This document shows positions 26,454 through 34,088 of a stretch of DNA of 64,000 nucleotides, piece by piece. The position numbers were made by a program, and so were the translations under genes. Within the stretch, counting starts at the first letter, position 1, and each line of letters starts with the position of its first letter. The DNA comes from Luethyella okanaganae. Its GTDB lineage: Bacteria > Actinomycetota > Actinomycetes > Actinomycetales > Microbacteriaceae. The stretch lies in the NCBI RefSeq assembly GCF_042660285.1, contig NZ_JBHSTP010000001.1, positions 1,116,001 to 1,180,000 of the forward strand, read 5' to 3'. The notes under the pieces were generated by a model, which had not been told where the DNA came from, did no database searches, and saw nothing but the letters and a program-made list of their open reading frames with translations.

Positions 26454-27722
26454 ATGGCCGAAACCCGCTCTGACCTCACGCCGTTCCTCGCGAAACTCGA
26501 TGCGTCGCGAACCGCTTCTCTCGCCCTGGCCGGAGCGACGACGGATCGGAAGAACGAGGCTCTCCTCGCAATCGCTGAGACGTTGCGCAGTCACGTGAGC
26601 GAGATCACGAAGGCCAACCAGGCCGATCTCGACGCTGGCGCGGCCTCCGGGATCGGGGAGGCGCTGCTCGACCGGCTCACTCTGACGGATGCCCGTATCG
26701 AGGCCCTTGCAGCCGCGGTACTCCAGATCATCGGCCTCGCAGACCCCGTCGGTGAGAACGTGCGCGGCAGCACCCTGCCGAACGGCGTGCGTATCAGCCA
26801 GGTGCGTGTTCCCTTCGGTGTCGTCGGAGCGATCTATGAGGCACGGCCGAACGTCACCGTCGACATCGCCGCGCTCGCACTCAAGAGCGGAAACGCCGTG
26901 GTGCTGCGCGGCGGCAGCGCTGCCGAGAACACGAACAAGGTTCTGGTCGGCCTCATCCAGGAAGCAGTCGCATCGACCGGTCTTCCCGCGGAATCCGTGC
27001 AGACGATCGACGATTTCGGTCGCGAGGGCGCACGCGCGCTCATGCGGGCGAGGGGGTACATCGATGTGCTCATTCCTCGCGGCAGTGCTCAGCTCATCCA
27101 GACGGTCGTGACCGAGTCGACGGTTCCCGTCATCGAGACGGGCGCCGGAGTGGTGCACATCGTGCTCGACGAGAGCGCGCCCGTGCAATGGGCCGTCGAC
27201 ATCGTGCACAATGCGAAGACGCAGAGACCGAGCGTGTGCAACGCTGTCGAAACCTTGCTCGTGCATGCCGGCGCCGCCGAACGGGTACTGCCCGCCGTGC
27301 TGTCCAAGCTCTCGGAGTCCGGCGTGACGATCCATGCCGATGAACGCGCGGCAGCGCTCTTCGCACCCACTGTGCCAGCCTGTGAAGAGGACTGGGCCAC
27401 CGAGTACCTCGGCCTCGACATCGCAGTGCGCGTCGTCGACTCCCTCGATGAGGCGATCCGGCACATCCGCCGGTACTCGACCCGACACACCGAGGCCATC
27501 GTCACCAGCGACCTCGTCAACGCCGAACGGTTCCTCAACGAGGTCGACTCCGCGACGGTGATGGTCAACGCCTCCACCCGGTTCAGCGACGGCGGGGAGT
27601 TCGGTTTCGGAGCAGAGGTAGGCATTTCGACGCAGAAACTGCATGCGCGCGGACCGATGGGCCTGCCGGAGTTGACGAGTACGAAGTGGATTGTGCGTGG
27701 CATCGGCCAGGTGCGCGTCTAG
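26454..27722 (+). CDS. proA: Gamma-glutamyl phosphate reductase
   Basis: Second enzyme of proline synthesis, reducing glutamyl phosphate with NADPH. The 422-residue ALDH-fold protein contains GVVGAIYEARPNVTVD, LRGGSAAENTNK, the VCNAVETLLVH segment with the catalytic Cys, and a C-terminal MGLPELTSTKWIVRG. TAAGCT (26442-26447), which includes the proB stop codon, lies six bases before the ATG, so an internal leaderless promoter is likely in addition to readthrough from proB. Confidence 0.96.
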   Translation: MAETRSDLTPFLAKLDASRTASLALAGATTDRKNEALLAIAETLRSHVSEITKANQADLDAGAASGIGEALLDRLTLTDARIEALAAAVLQIIGLADPVGENVRGSTLPNGVRISQVRVPFGVVGAIYEARPNVTVDIAALALKSGNAVVLRGGSAAENTNKVLVGLIQEAVASTGLPAESVQTIDDFGREGARALMRARGYIDVLIPRGSAQLIQTVVTESTVPVIETGAGVVHIVLDESAPVQWAVDIVHNAKTQRPSVCNAVETLLVHAGAAERVLPAVLSKLSESGVTIHADERAAALFAPTVPACEEDWATEYLGLDIAVRVVDSLDEAIRHIRRYSTRHTEAIVTSDLVNAERFLNEVDSATVMVNASTRFSDGGEFGFGAEVGISTQKLHARGPMGLPELTSTKWIVRGIGQVRV

Positions 27723-27782
27723 CTGGCACTAGAATTCAACAGGCGCTGCCCATGCGCCGACCCGTTGCGAATGGAGAATCAG

Positions 27783-27992
27783 ATGTCGTTCCTGACCACC
27801 GTCCTCGCCGAGGGTGAGCTCGCCCGCGAGTTGCCGATCCCCGCATGGGCATATGGGGCGATCGCATTGGCCGTCTTCTTCGTCCTCGCGATCGTGGTGT
27901 GGAACTATCGGGATGTCTCCAACCGCCACAAGGTCAAGGCCGATGCCTATGCGGCGGCGCACGGCGCGGACCATGGGCACGGCGGGCACTGA
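27783..27992 (+). CDS. Small single-pass membrane protein
   Basis: A 69-residue protein with one clear membrane segment (WAYGAIALAVFFVLAIVVWN), a short acidic N-terminus and a His-rich tail HGADHGHGGH. The ATG at 27783 has GGAG six bases upstream; an ATG at 27771 is possible. It lies between proA and nadD, as a conserved small gene does in related Microbacteriaceae. The His-rich tail could bind metal, but no function is known. Confidence 0.72.
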   Translation: MSFLTTVLAEGELARELPIPAWAYGAIALAVFFVLAIVVWNYRDVSNRHKVKADAYAAAHGADHGHGGH

Positions 27993-28006
27993 CGACCGAG
28001 CGATTC

Positions 28007-28606
28007 ATGACCGGGTCAGAGCCTCGTCGACGCGTTGGCGTCATGGGCGGAACCTTCGATCCCATTCACCACGGGCATCTCGTCGCTGCGAGCGAGGTCG
28101 CCCAGTCCTTCGGCCTCGATGAGGTCGTGTTCGTGCCGACCGGTCGTCCGTGGCAGAAGTCTGGCGTGTCGTTGGGGGAGCACCGCTACCTCATGACCGT
28201 CATCGCGACGGCGTCGAATCCGAGGTTCACGGTGAGCCGGGTGGACATCGATCGCGACGGCCCGACCTATACGATCGACACCCTTCGCGACCTGCACCGC
28301 GAACGGCCGAATGCTGAACTGTTCTTCATAACCGGCGCCGACGCGATCACGCAGATCATCACGTGGAAAGATGTTCAGGAACTGTGGGATCTCGCGCACT
28401 TCGTAGCTGTGAGTCGACCGGGACATGACCTGAGCATTTCTGGATTGCCCACTCAAGACGTAAGCTTGTTGGAAGTCCCGGCGCTTGCGATATCGTCCAC
28501 CGACTGCCGGAGCAGGGTGAGCCGGGGCTACCCGGTGTGGTATTTGGTCCCCGACGGGGTCGTCCAATACATCTCCAAGCACCATTTGTATCGGAGTGTG
28601 GCATGA
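28007..28606 (+). CDS. nadD: Nicotinate-nucleotide adenylyltransferase
   Basis: Makes deamido-NAD from nicotinate mononucleotide and ATP. The 199-residue protein has the nucleotidyltransferase start VGVMGGTFDPIHHGHLVAA, the FVPTGRPWQKS segment, FITGADAITQI, and the late AISSTDCRSRV motif, where ISSTxIR is the usual form. The ATG at 28007 gives a family-length N-terminus. Its stop overlaps the next gene by ATGA. Confidence 0.95.
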   Translation: MTGSEPRRRVGVMGGTFDPIHHGHLVAASEVAQSFGLDEVVFVPTGRPWQKSGVSLGEHRYLMTVIATASNPRFTVSRVDIDRDGPTYTIDTLRDLHRERPNAELFFITGADAITQIITWKDVQELWDLAHFVAVSRPGHDLSISGLPTQDVSLLEVPALAISSTDCRSRVSRGYPVWYLVPDGVVQYISKHHLYRSVA

Positions 28607-29826
28607 CTACGTGGCAAGATCGGCAGCCACAGACGCGTCGAGAGGCGCGTCAAAGCGAGCGTTCTCACGAGCCCGATGGCCAGCAGAACCCACAGCAGAA
28701 CACTTTGTCGCGTCGTGCGGGAACCGCCGAGCCCACCCCGGGCGGCGAGACGCCCCAACTCGTGACGCCTTACACGGGCGTCGTCGATACGGTGGGGCCT
28801 GTTGTACCGGAGGCGCAGGCGGCTCCGCGCAGCGATTTCGATAGCCTTCTCGCGCGTCCGCCCGTGCCGAACTATCAGGCGAACACATTCAACGGCGCTC
28901 GTATTGCGACTCAGCCGACATTGTCCTCCGGTGGCCCAGGAACGGGAGCCTCAGCGGTTCCTGTCGCGTCGAACCACGTGCCCGCGGCCGCACCGCAGCA
29001 CGAGCCTCGACCATCGTCCTTCGCTCCTCGCCCGTCGACGCCGGAGCCGCCCTCACAGTCGCAGGAGACCACGACTCGCCCGGAGCCCGCGCTCTCCGAT
29101 GTCGTGCCGGAGCGCACCCTGACGCGACGTGAGCTGCGAGCAATGCTTGCGGCTCAGGAGGAGGAGGCAGCCGCCGGACGAAAACTCGACGAGCGACCTC
29201 TCTCCGATTCGATCGGTGCCGTCGTTCCGGTCGCTCATCCGATAGCTCCTGCGCCCGATCCGGCCTCCGGCCCTCTGCTGTCGGACGCCCCGGCATCCGC
29301 AGAGCGAGCACCCGAGGAAGACACTCCTGTTCCCAGCCAACTCCCGGCCGGCCATTGGTCGCTCGACATCGATGTCGAAGACGATGCCGATGATCAGTCC
29401 TTCGATCAGCTACTGTCGCGTGGCGTCGGCGCCGGTGGAGTCCCGACGACCACGAACGCACTGATCCTCCCGTCGATACCTCAGCAACCGGGCAACCCGG
29501 TCCCGCTGACGACGGGGGAGGTCCTCGTGACCGGCTCGATCGACCTGCCTCGCAGCATGGGGCAAACGGGCGCCCACCCCGGCCGCATCGATTCCTCGAT
29601 GGTCGACCGACTTCTGGACCAGGTTGACGAGTCAACGCCCGCCACGAACGCGCAGCCGATCCGTGCCAGCCAGGCCGTCAGCACCCACACCTCGACCCGC
29701 GGCGTCATGACGCCACCCAGACGGCGTGGCATCAGCGTGCCCACGGTGCTCGCCATCACCGCCGCCGTTCTCGCACTCGGCGTGCTCGGCCTGTTCATCG
29801 GCGGTTACATCTTCAAGATCTTCTGA
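28603..29826 (+). CDS. Pro/Ser-rich protein with a C-terminal membrane anchor
   Basis: A 407-residue protein of low sequence complexity. The first 370 residues are rich in Pro, Ser, Thr, Ala and acidic residues with no recognisable fold, apart from a short basic/acidic helix (ERTLTRRELRAMLAAQEEEA). One membrane segment (VPTVLAITAAVLALGVLGLFIGGYIF) lies at the very C-terminus, so it is probably tail-anchored with the long domain in the cytoplasm. The ATG overlaps the nadD stop (ATGA). Function unknown. Confidence 0.75.
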   Translation: MTTWQDRQPQTRREARQSERSHEPDGQQNPQQNTLSRRAGTAEPTPGGETPQLVTPYTGVVDTVGPVVPEAQAAPRSDFDSLLARPPVPNYQANTFNGARIATQPTLSSGGPGTGASAVPVASNHVPAAAPQHEPRPSSFAPRPSTPEPPSQSQETTTRPEPALSDVVPERTLTRRELRAMLAAQEEEAAAGRKLDERPLSDSIGAVVPVAHPIAPAPDPASGPLLSDAPASAERAPEEDTPVPSQLPAGHWSLDIDVEDDADDQSFDQLLSRGVGAGGVPTTTNALILPSIPQQPGNPVPLTTGEVLVTGSIDLPRSMGQTGAHPGRIDSSMVDRLLDQVDESTPATNAQPIRASQAVSTHTSTRGVMTPPRRRGISVPTVLAITAAVLALGVLGLFIGGYIFKIF

Positions 29827-29866
29827 TGTTCGACTGTTCGCCCACCATCACACAGGGAATCACCGG

Positions 29867-30244
29867 ATGACCGCTTCTGCCCATGCCATCGAGCTGCTCA
29901 AGGTTGCTGCACTCGCAGCCGACTCGAAGGCGGGAGAGGATCTGGTCGCGCTCGACGTCACACAACCCCTGCCGTTGGCCGATATCTTCCTGCTGGTGAC
30001 GGGGCGTTCCGAGCGAAACGTCGTCGCGATCGCCGGCGAGATCGAGGAAAAGCTCATCGAGGCGGGGCAGAAGACGCTACGCCGTGAGGGCCGGGCCGAG
30101 GGCCGTTGGGTGCTGCTCGACTTCGGCGACCTCGTCGTGCACGTCTTCCACGAGGAAGAGCGGATGTACTATCAGCTCGAGCGTCTCTGGAAGGACTGCC
30201 CGGTCATCCCGATCGAGCTTCCCGCGCACGACACGCGCGAGTAG
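29867..30244 (+). CDS. rsfS: Ribosomal silencing factor RsfS
   Basis: Binds uL14 on free 50S subunits and blocks joining with 30S during starvation. The 125-residue protein has the Iojap fold (GEDLVALDVTQPLPLADIFL, GRSERNVVAIAGEIEEKL) and the signature EGRWVLLDFGDLVVHVFHEEERMYY is intact, in the usual nadD-rsfS context. The ATG at 29867 gives the family-length N-terminus. Confidence 0.95.
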   Translation: MTASAHAIELLKVAALAADSKAGEDLVALDVTQPLPLADIFLLVTGRSERNVVAIAGEIEEKLIEAGQKTLRREGRAEGRWVLLDFGDLVVHVFHEEERMYYQLERLWKDCPVIPIELPAHDTRE

Positions 30245-30317
30245 CGAACCCGTTTCGCCTGGTACTTCTTGATGTAGTAATCTAGGGAAGTTGCTTCCGA
30301 GGAATCGGAGACAGCCT

Positions 30318-30390
30318 GGGTCTGTGGCGCAGCTGGTAGCGCACCTGCATGGCATGCAGGGGGTCAGGGGTTCGAGTCCCCTCAGATCCA
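30318..30390 (+). tRNA. tRNA-Ala (anticodon GGC)
   Basis: A 73-nt cloverleaf: acceptor GGGTCTG/CAGATCC with one G-T pair, D stem GCGC/GCGC, anticodon stem CCTGC/GCAGG with loop ATGGCAT (anticodon GGC at 34-36), T arm AGGGG-TTCGAGT-CCCCT and discriminator A at 30390. CCA is not encoded. The 478-bp direct repeat begins in the last three bases of this gene. Confidence 0.96.
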
Positions 30391-30865
30391 CGTTGTGATG
30401 AGTCGGCTCATCGGCCGGGCTCCTTGCGAACATGTCGGTGTCGTTCCATTCGAGTGTGCGGTGGCAGTTTCCTCACCGACCAGAAGGACCTTGCGGAGCG
30501 CCTGGAGGGTCCAGAACATCTGATGTACTCGGAATGGGTGTGCTTGTACGCATGCGCCTTGCGAAGCCGAACGCTGGGAAGTCGGGGATCTCGATCCCGG
30601 CTATGCCACAGCGTGGCGGAACTCACACCTTAAGACGCAAGTGGCATTTGATTGGGGTTGCGGTTCGCATCCCTTTGCATCTAACTTAAACATCGGATGA
30701 CTTATTGGCGCCGGATTCACTTTCTGGAGATGGGCTATCCGGACGATCGGGTACGACCACGCGTGGCCGGCCCGCCTCAATTGATGCGATATCGAAGGAG
30801 ATATCATGAAGAACCGATCACGGCGGTCGGTCGTGGGAGCCTTCGCGGCGCTCGCGACTGGCGCT
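30388..30865 (+). repeat. 478-bp direct repeat, left copy (R1)
   Basis: Reads base for base the same as 33611-34088, at a constant offset of 3223. It contains the noncoding region upstream of the alpha-L-fucosidase gene, its AAGGAG ribosome site, and the first 20 codons of its signal peptide (MKNRSRRSVVGAFAALATGA). In this copy the coding sequence breaks off after GGCGCT and runs into unrelated DNA, so R1 is a decapitated duplicate. No other gene is seen in it. Confidence 0.95.
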
Positions 30866-30969
30866 GCCCCGGAGAGCGCCGCAGTAGCCTCAAGGATGCT
30901 TCGTATGTAGCTTCCAGAACGAGCTCGGATTGCAGTCATCGCAGTTCGGATGCGTCAGCCGATCGCGGA

Positions 30970-32151
30970 ATGAAAGGCGGGCGGTTGAAGCTTTACAACT
31001 CGCAATACCATGTGATCGAAGAGCCTTCTTTCGGGAAGGACATCTCGATTTACAACTGTGGATACTCGCCGATCGAACCCCTTCACCTGGGAAACACCCG
31101 CCCCTTCGTGGTGGTGGACCAGCTTCGGCACCTTCTAGAGACAACCCATGGTGCCTCGGTGCGGCTCGTGCAAGACATCAGTGATGTGGATGTGAGAGTC
31201 GACAGCCGGGCCGCGGAACTGTCCGTATCGTCCGGCGAACTGCGGGATCGTTTAGTTGCATCGTTCTCCACCGATCTCGCCGGGATAGCCGTCAGTCGTC
31301 CCACGGTGGGGCCACGGACGTCCGAGCATGTCGAAGGAGCCATAGAGCTGATCTCCAATCTCTTCAGCCTTGGCTTCGCGCGGGAACAAAACGGGGAGGT
31401 CTATTTGGCGGCCTCCGCTCCACGAGAGGGGGTTGATTTCCGACAGCTCGACCCCGAGCAGAAGGTGCGCGAGATGATGTGCTTTTCTGGTCAGCTGTGG
31501 GATTACAGTAAGGAAATTCTTCTGTGGCAACCTCGCCCCGAGCGGCACCCTCGATGGTCCAGCCCTTGGGGATGGGGGGCGCCATCGGAGAACGTGCCAT
31601 GCGTGGTCTTGGCCCACGAGTACATCGGCTCGACGATGGACATTCACGTTGGAGGGATCGACCTCTATCCTCACCACGAGATCGAGATGGTCCTAGGCGA
31701 ACTGAGTACGGGCGTGACCTACGCCCGTACGTGGATACACAGTGGGGTAGTAGAAACCGACGGCGTTCGAATGGCGAACTCGAAGGGGAACACCATCCCG
31801 CTGCGCGCCGCGATCAATACCTACGGCGCCGGGGCGGTGCGACTGCTCTATCTGAGCACGCACTACCGGGATACGTTGAACGCTTCACACGCTGCTCTCA
31901 TCGCGGCGCACCAACGCTTCGCGCGGCTGGCTAAAATGTGTGGGCCGATCCTGGCGAAATCGAGTCGAACAAGTGAACGCCTCGAACTGACGAGTGAAGT
32001 TGCTCACCTTCTTGATCAGGATATGGCTGCGGAGAGTGCGGTGAGCTCCATCGAAAGGACGGTGCAGCAACGCTCTGAGTTGTCGGCGGCCGATCTGCGT
32101 GGCGCTCTGTCGCTGGTTAAGCTTGACACTCTCATTGAACGGTTCGGCTAG
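30970..32151 (+). CDS. Stand-alone cysteinyl-tRNA synthetase/MshC-like ligase, degenerate KMSKS
   Basis: A 393-residue class I synthetase-like protein, closest in pattern to CysS and MshC. Visible features are KLYNSQ at the start; the zinc Cys30 in IYNCGYSP; an HLGN nucleotide motif (39-42); Cys211; DIHVGGIDLYPHHEIE with His235 and Glu239 completing the zinc site; and RMANSKGN at 267-274 where KMSKSxGN is expected, so the second lysine is Asn. It lacks the CysS C-terminal anticodon part. Start choice is uncertain: readings extending into R1 are not conserved. Lower GC than its neighbours suggests transfer. Function unknown; cysteine activation is possible if the altered loop tolerates it. Confidence 0.75.
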   Translation: MKGGRLKLYNSQYHVIEEPSFGKDISIYNCGYSPIEPLHLGNTRPFVVVDQLRHLLETTHGASVRLVQDISDVDVRVDSRAAELSVSSGELRDRLVASFSTDLAGIAVSRPTVGPRTSEHVEGAIELISNLFSLGFAREQNGEVYLAASAPREGVDFRQLDPEQKVREMMCFSGQLWDYSKEILLWQPRPERHPRWSSPWGWGAPSENVPCVVLAHEYIGSTMDIHVGGIDLYPHHEIEMVLGELSTGVTYARTWIHSGVVETDGVRMANSKGNTIPLRAAINTYGAGAVRLLYLSTHYRDTLNASHAALIAAHQRFARLAKMCGPILAKSSRTSERLELTSEVAHLLDQDMAAESAVSSIERTVQQRSELSAADLRGALSLVKLDTLIERFG

Positions 32152-32528
32152 AAGTCTAGAGATGGCCCGTTTCGTTCTCTTGGGTTGAATCTCAACACAT
32201 CATCCGTCGGGTGGGCGGAACTCAGCACTCTCTGATCGAGTCGATGACTTCGAGTCGCCCCATCGTCGGGCGCTGGGCCTCGGGGTGCAGTTCTGCGCTA
32301 GACAACTCTCTCCGTGGTGCTATGTGGGCGCTCCAAAGTCGGCGGCCTGGGCCCCTTGCCCGGCGACCAGGAAGACGCTGAAGAGCTACTCGACCAGCTT
32401 CCCCGACGACCGTCTCCTTCAGATCAAGGGCTGACTCATCCGGAAGCTGCGACCGGTTCCTCCGCTTCTGCCGACCCGCGGGCAGGGGCGTGGCGCTCGA
32501 ACATTGTCCGAGGAAGGCCGACAATGGG
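32152..32528. other. 377 bp with no recognisable gene
   Basis: Both strands contain only short or unconserved frames here. A 157-codon minus-strand frame (32222-32692) crosses the area but resembles nothing I recognise and antisenses the methylase relic. Probably junction DNA from successive insertions and deletions. Confidence 0.5.
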
Positions 32529-32672
32529 GTGGTGGAGGAAAACGCACTCGTCAACACGGTCGACACCTCCCTTCTTCGCAAGGCGCGCGGCGCGTTCTTC
32601 ACTCCAGAAGCGATCACCAGATACGTCGCGGACTGGGCGATCCGCGCGGTAGAGGACGAGGTTATGGAGCCG
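32529..32672 (+). pseudogene. N-terminal stub of an N6-adenine DNA methylase
   Basis: From a GTG at 32529 the frame reads about 48 residues containing LRKARGAFFTPEAITRYVAD and, near the end, EVMEPS. This is the typical opening of HsdM/type IIG N-6 DNA methylases (RKARGAFFTPP...VLEPSCG). Homology ends at MEPS, just where the SAM-binding GxG would follow, and the frame then runs into transposase sequence. The gene has been cut by the IS5-like insertion or a later deletion. Such methylases usually belong to restriction or phage-defence systems, but none remains here. Confidence 0.6.
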
Positions 32673-32757
32673 TCGCCCGCGCGCATCAGCATGCGACGAA
32701 CACCACCCGCCTCACAGGGGGCTGGATCGAATTACACGAATCCGAGGCTCGAGCCGC

Positions 32758-33260
32758 CTAATCACGGCATCGGCCGCTCCTGCGGCGGCCTGTCGACGCA
32801 GATCCAACAGCTCGTCGACGGCAACGGGACCCCGCTGGTGAACTTGATCACTGCGGGCCAGGCGGGTGACTCCCCGATATTCCTCCCGCTGATGGCGCAG
32901 CTGCGCCTCGGACGAGACCTCGGCCGGCCCCGCACCTGACCGGACGCAGTCCGCGGTGACAAGGCGTACTCGTCCCGCGCGATCCGCAATCATCTGCGCT
33001 CTCGCGCAATCAAGACGGTCATCCCCGAACCTGACGACCAGAAGGGCCACCGCGCGTGGCGCGGCCCAGGCGGCGGCAGACCCGTCACCCTGGACACCGC
33101 CGACTACGGGGGCCGCAACGTGATCGAACGCAACTACTACCGCCTCAAGCAATGGCAAGGCCTCGTTACCCCCTACGACAAACACGCCATCGTCTACCGA
33201 GCCGCCATCATCCTCAACGCAGTCATCGCCTGGGCGAAGGCATTGTCAGACACGCCCTAG
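32758..33260 (+). pseudogene. IS5-family (IS1031/ISL2-like) transposase, 5'-truncated with an in-frame stop
   Basis: The frame NHGIGRSCGGLSTQIQQLVD...GQAGDSP...GRPRT is followed by TGA (32937-32939) and continues in the same frame as PDAVRGDKAYSSRAIRNHLR...NVIERNYYRLKQWQGLVTPY...AVIAWAKALSDTP to a TAG at 33258. The DDE-family C-terminal E region (VIERNYYRLKQW) is preserved. The TGA replaces an expected Arg codon (CGA). The N-terminal third is missing. The last 20 bases (33241-33260) read as an IS1031-like end inverted repeat; no matching left end was found. Confidence 0.82.
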
Positions 33261-33302
33261 CTGCACTCCCAGGGGACTACTCGGCTATGGCGGGATCCGG
33301 GC

Positions 33303-33575
33303 TCAATCTGGATGGTGAAATCTGTACGGCCGTCTCGGTTGACGCCGCATCCTCACACCGTGACGTTGCATGATCGCACTCACCGTTGTCCGATGGATTC
33401 CGAACCGAGCGCCGACCTCGTACACGGTCAGTCCGGATCGGTATGCAGCGATCACCTCGAGTTCTTGGTCGGGATCGAGCCGCACCTGCACCTGCTTTGG
33501 TGGCGAGGCGGGGGGAGGGGCAGGTGCCCGTTCTTGCCGGTTCGGGTTAACGAGCCAGGAGTGCGCCTTCTTCAT
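33303..33575 (-). pseudogene. HTH-domain protein or recombinase C-terminal relic
   Basis: A 90-residue minus-strand frame with a Pro-rich N-terminus and a convincing helix-turn-helix: LDPDQELEVIAAYRSG, then VYEVGARFGIHRTTVSAIM and RHGVRMRR. This pattern occurs as the C-terminal DNA-binding part of actinobacterial serine recombinases and as small free-standing proteins. The upstream part of the frame enters the direct repeat R2, so the original N-terminus has probably been replaced. It may be nonfunctional; no catalytic domain is present. Confidence 0.5.
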
Positions 33576-33610
33576 TGGGGTCGAAGGGTTCGGAAGCTCC
33601 TCGCTTAGCA

Positions 33611-34088
33611 CCACGTTGTGATGAGTCGGCTCATCGGCCGGGCTCCTTGCGAACATGTCGGTGTCGTTCCATTCGAGTGTGCGGTGGCAGTTTCCTCACC
33701 GACCAGAAGGACCTTGCGGAGCGCCTGGAGGGTCCAGAACATCTGATGTACTCGGAATGGGTGTGCTTGTACGCATGCGCCTTGCGAAGCCGAACGCTGG
33801 GAAGTCGGGGATCTCGATCCCGGCTATGCCACAGCGTGGCGGAACTCACACCTTAAGACGCAAGTGGCATTTGATTGGGGTTGCGGTTCGCATCCCTTTG
33901 CATCTAACTTAAACATCGGATGACTTATTGGCGCCGGATTCACTTTCTGGAGATGGGCTATCCGGACGATCGGGTACGACCACGCGTGGCCGGCCCGCCT
34001 CAATTGATGCGATATCGAAGGAGATATCATGAAGAACCGATCACGGCGGTCGGTCGTGGGAGCCTTCGCGGCGCTCGCGACTGGCGCT
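33611..34088 (+). repeat. 478-bp direct repeat, right copy (R2)
   Basis: Same sequence as 30388-30865. Here it is intact with its natural continuation: about 418 bp of noncoding DNA upstream of the alpha-L-fucosidase gene plus its first 60 coding bases. This copy therefore contains the working promoter region and ribosome site of that gene. Confidence 0.95.
34010..34031 (+). promoter_or_regulatory. Ribosome site of the fucosidase gene inside a GATATC hairpin
   Basis: The AAGGAG ribosome site lies between two GATATC hexamers (GATATCGAAGGAGATATC, 34011-34028) directly before the ATG. The hexamers can pair and expose AAGGA in a 6-base loop. The same arrangement occurs in R1. Whether it regulates translation is not known. 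Confidence 0.45.

Noticed and set aside
30318..30390. tRNA-Ala as a classical integrase attachment site
   Set aside because: Only three bases of the tRNA are in the repeat, no integrase gene is present, and I found no second copy of the tRNA 3' end in the window.
30697..30969. N-terminal extension of the CysS-like gene into the repeat R1
   Set aside because: The extra 91 codons translate noncoding repeat and junction DNA, differ from any synthetase N-terminus, and the same frame in R2 is noncoding.
33241..33260. Complete IS element bounded by two inverted repeats
   Set aside because: Only the right end is recognisable. The left end and the transposase N-terminus are missing, so no intact element is called.
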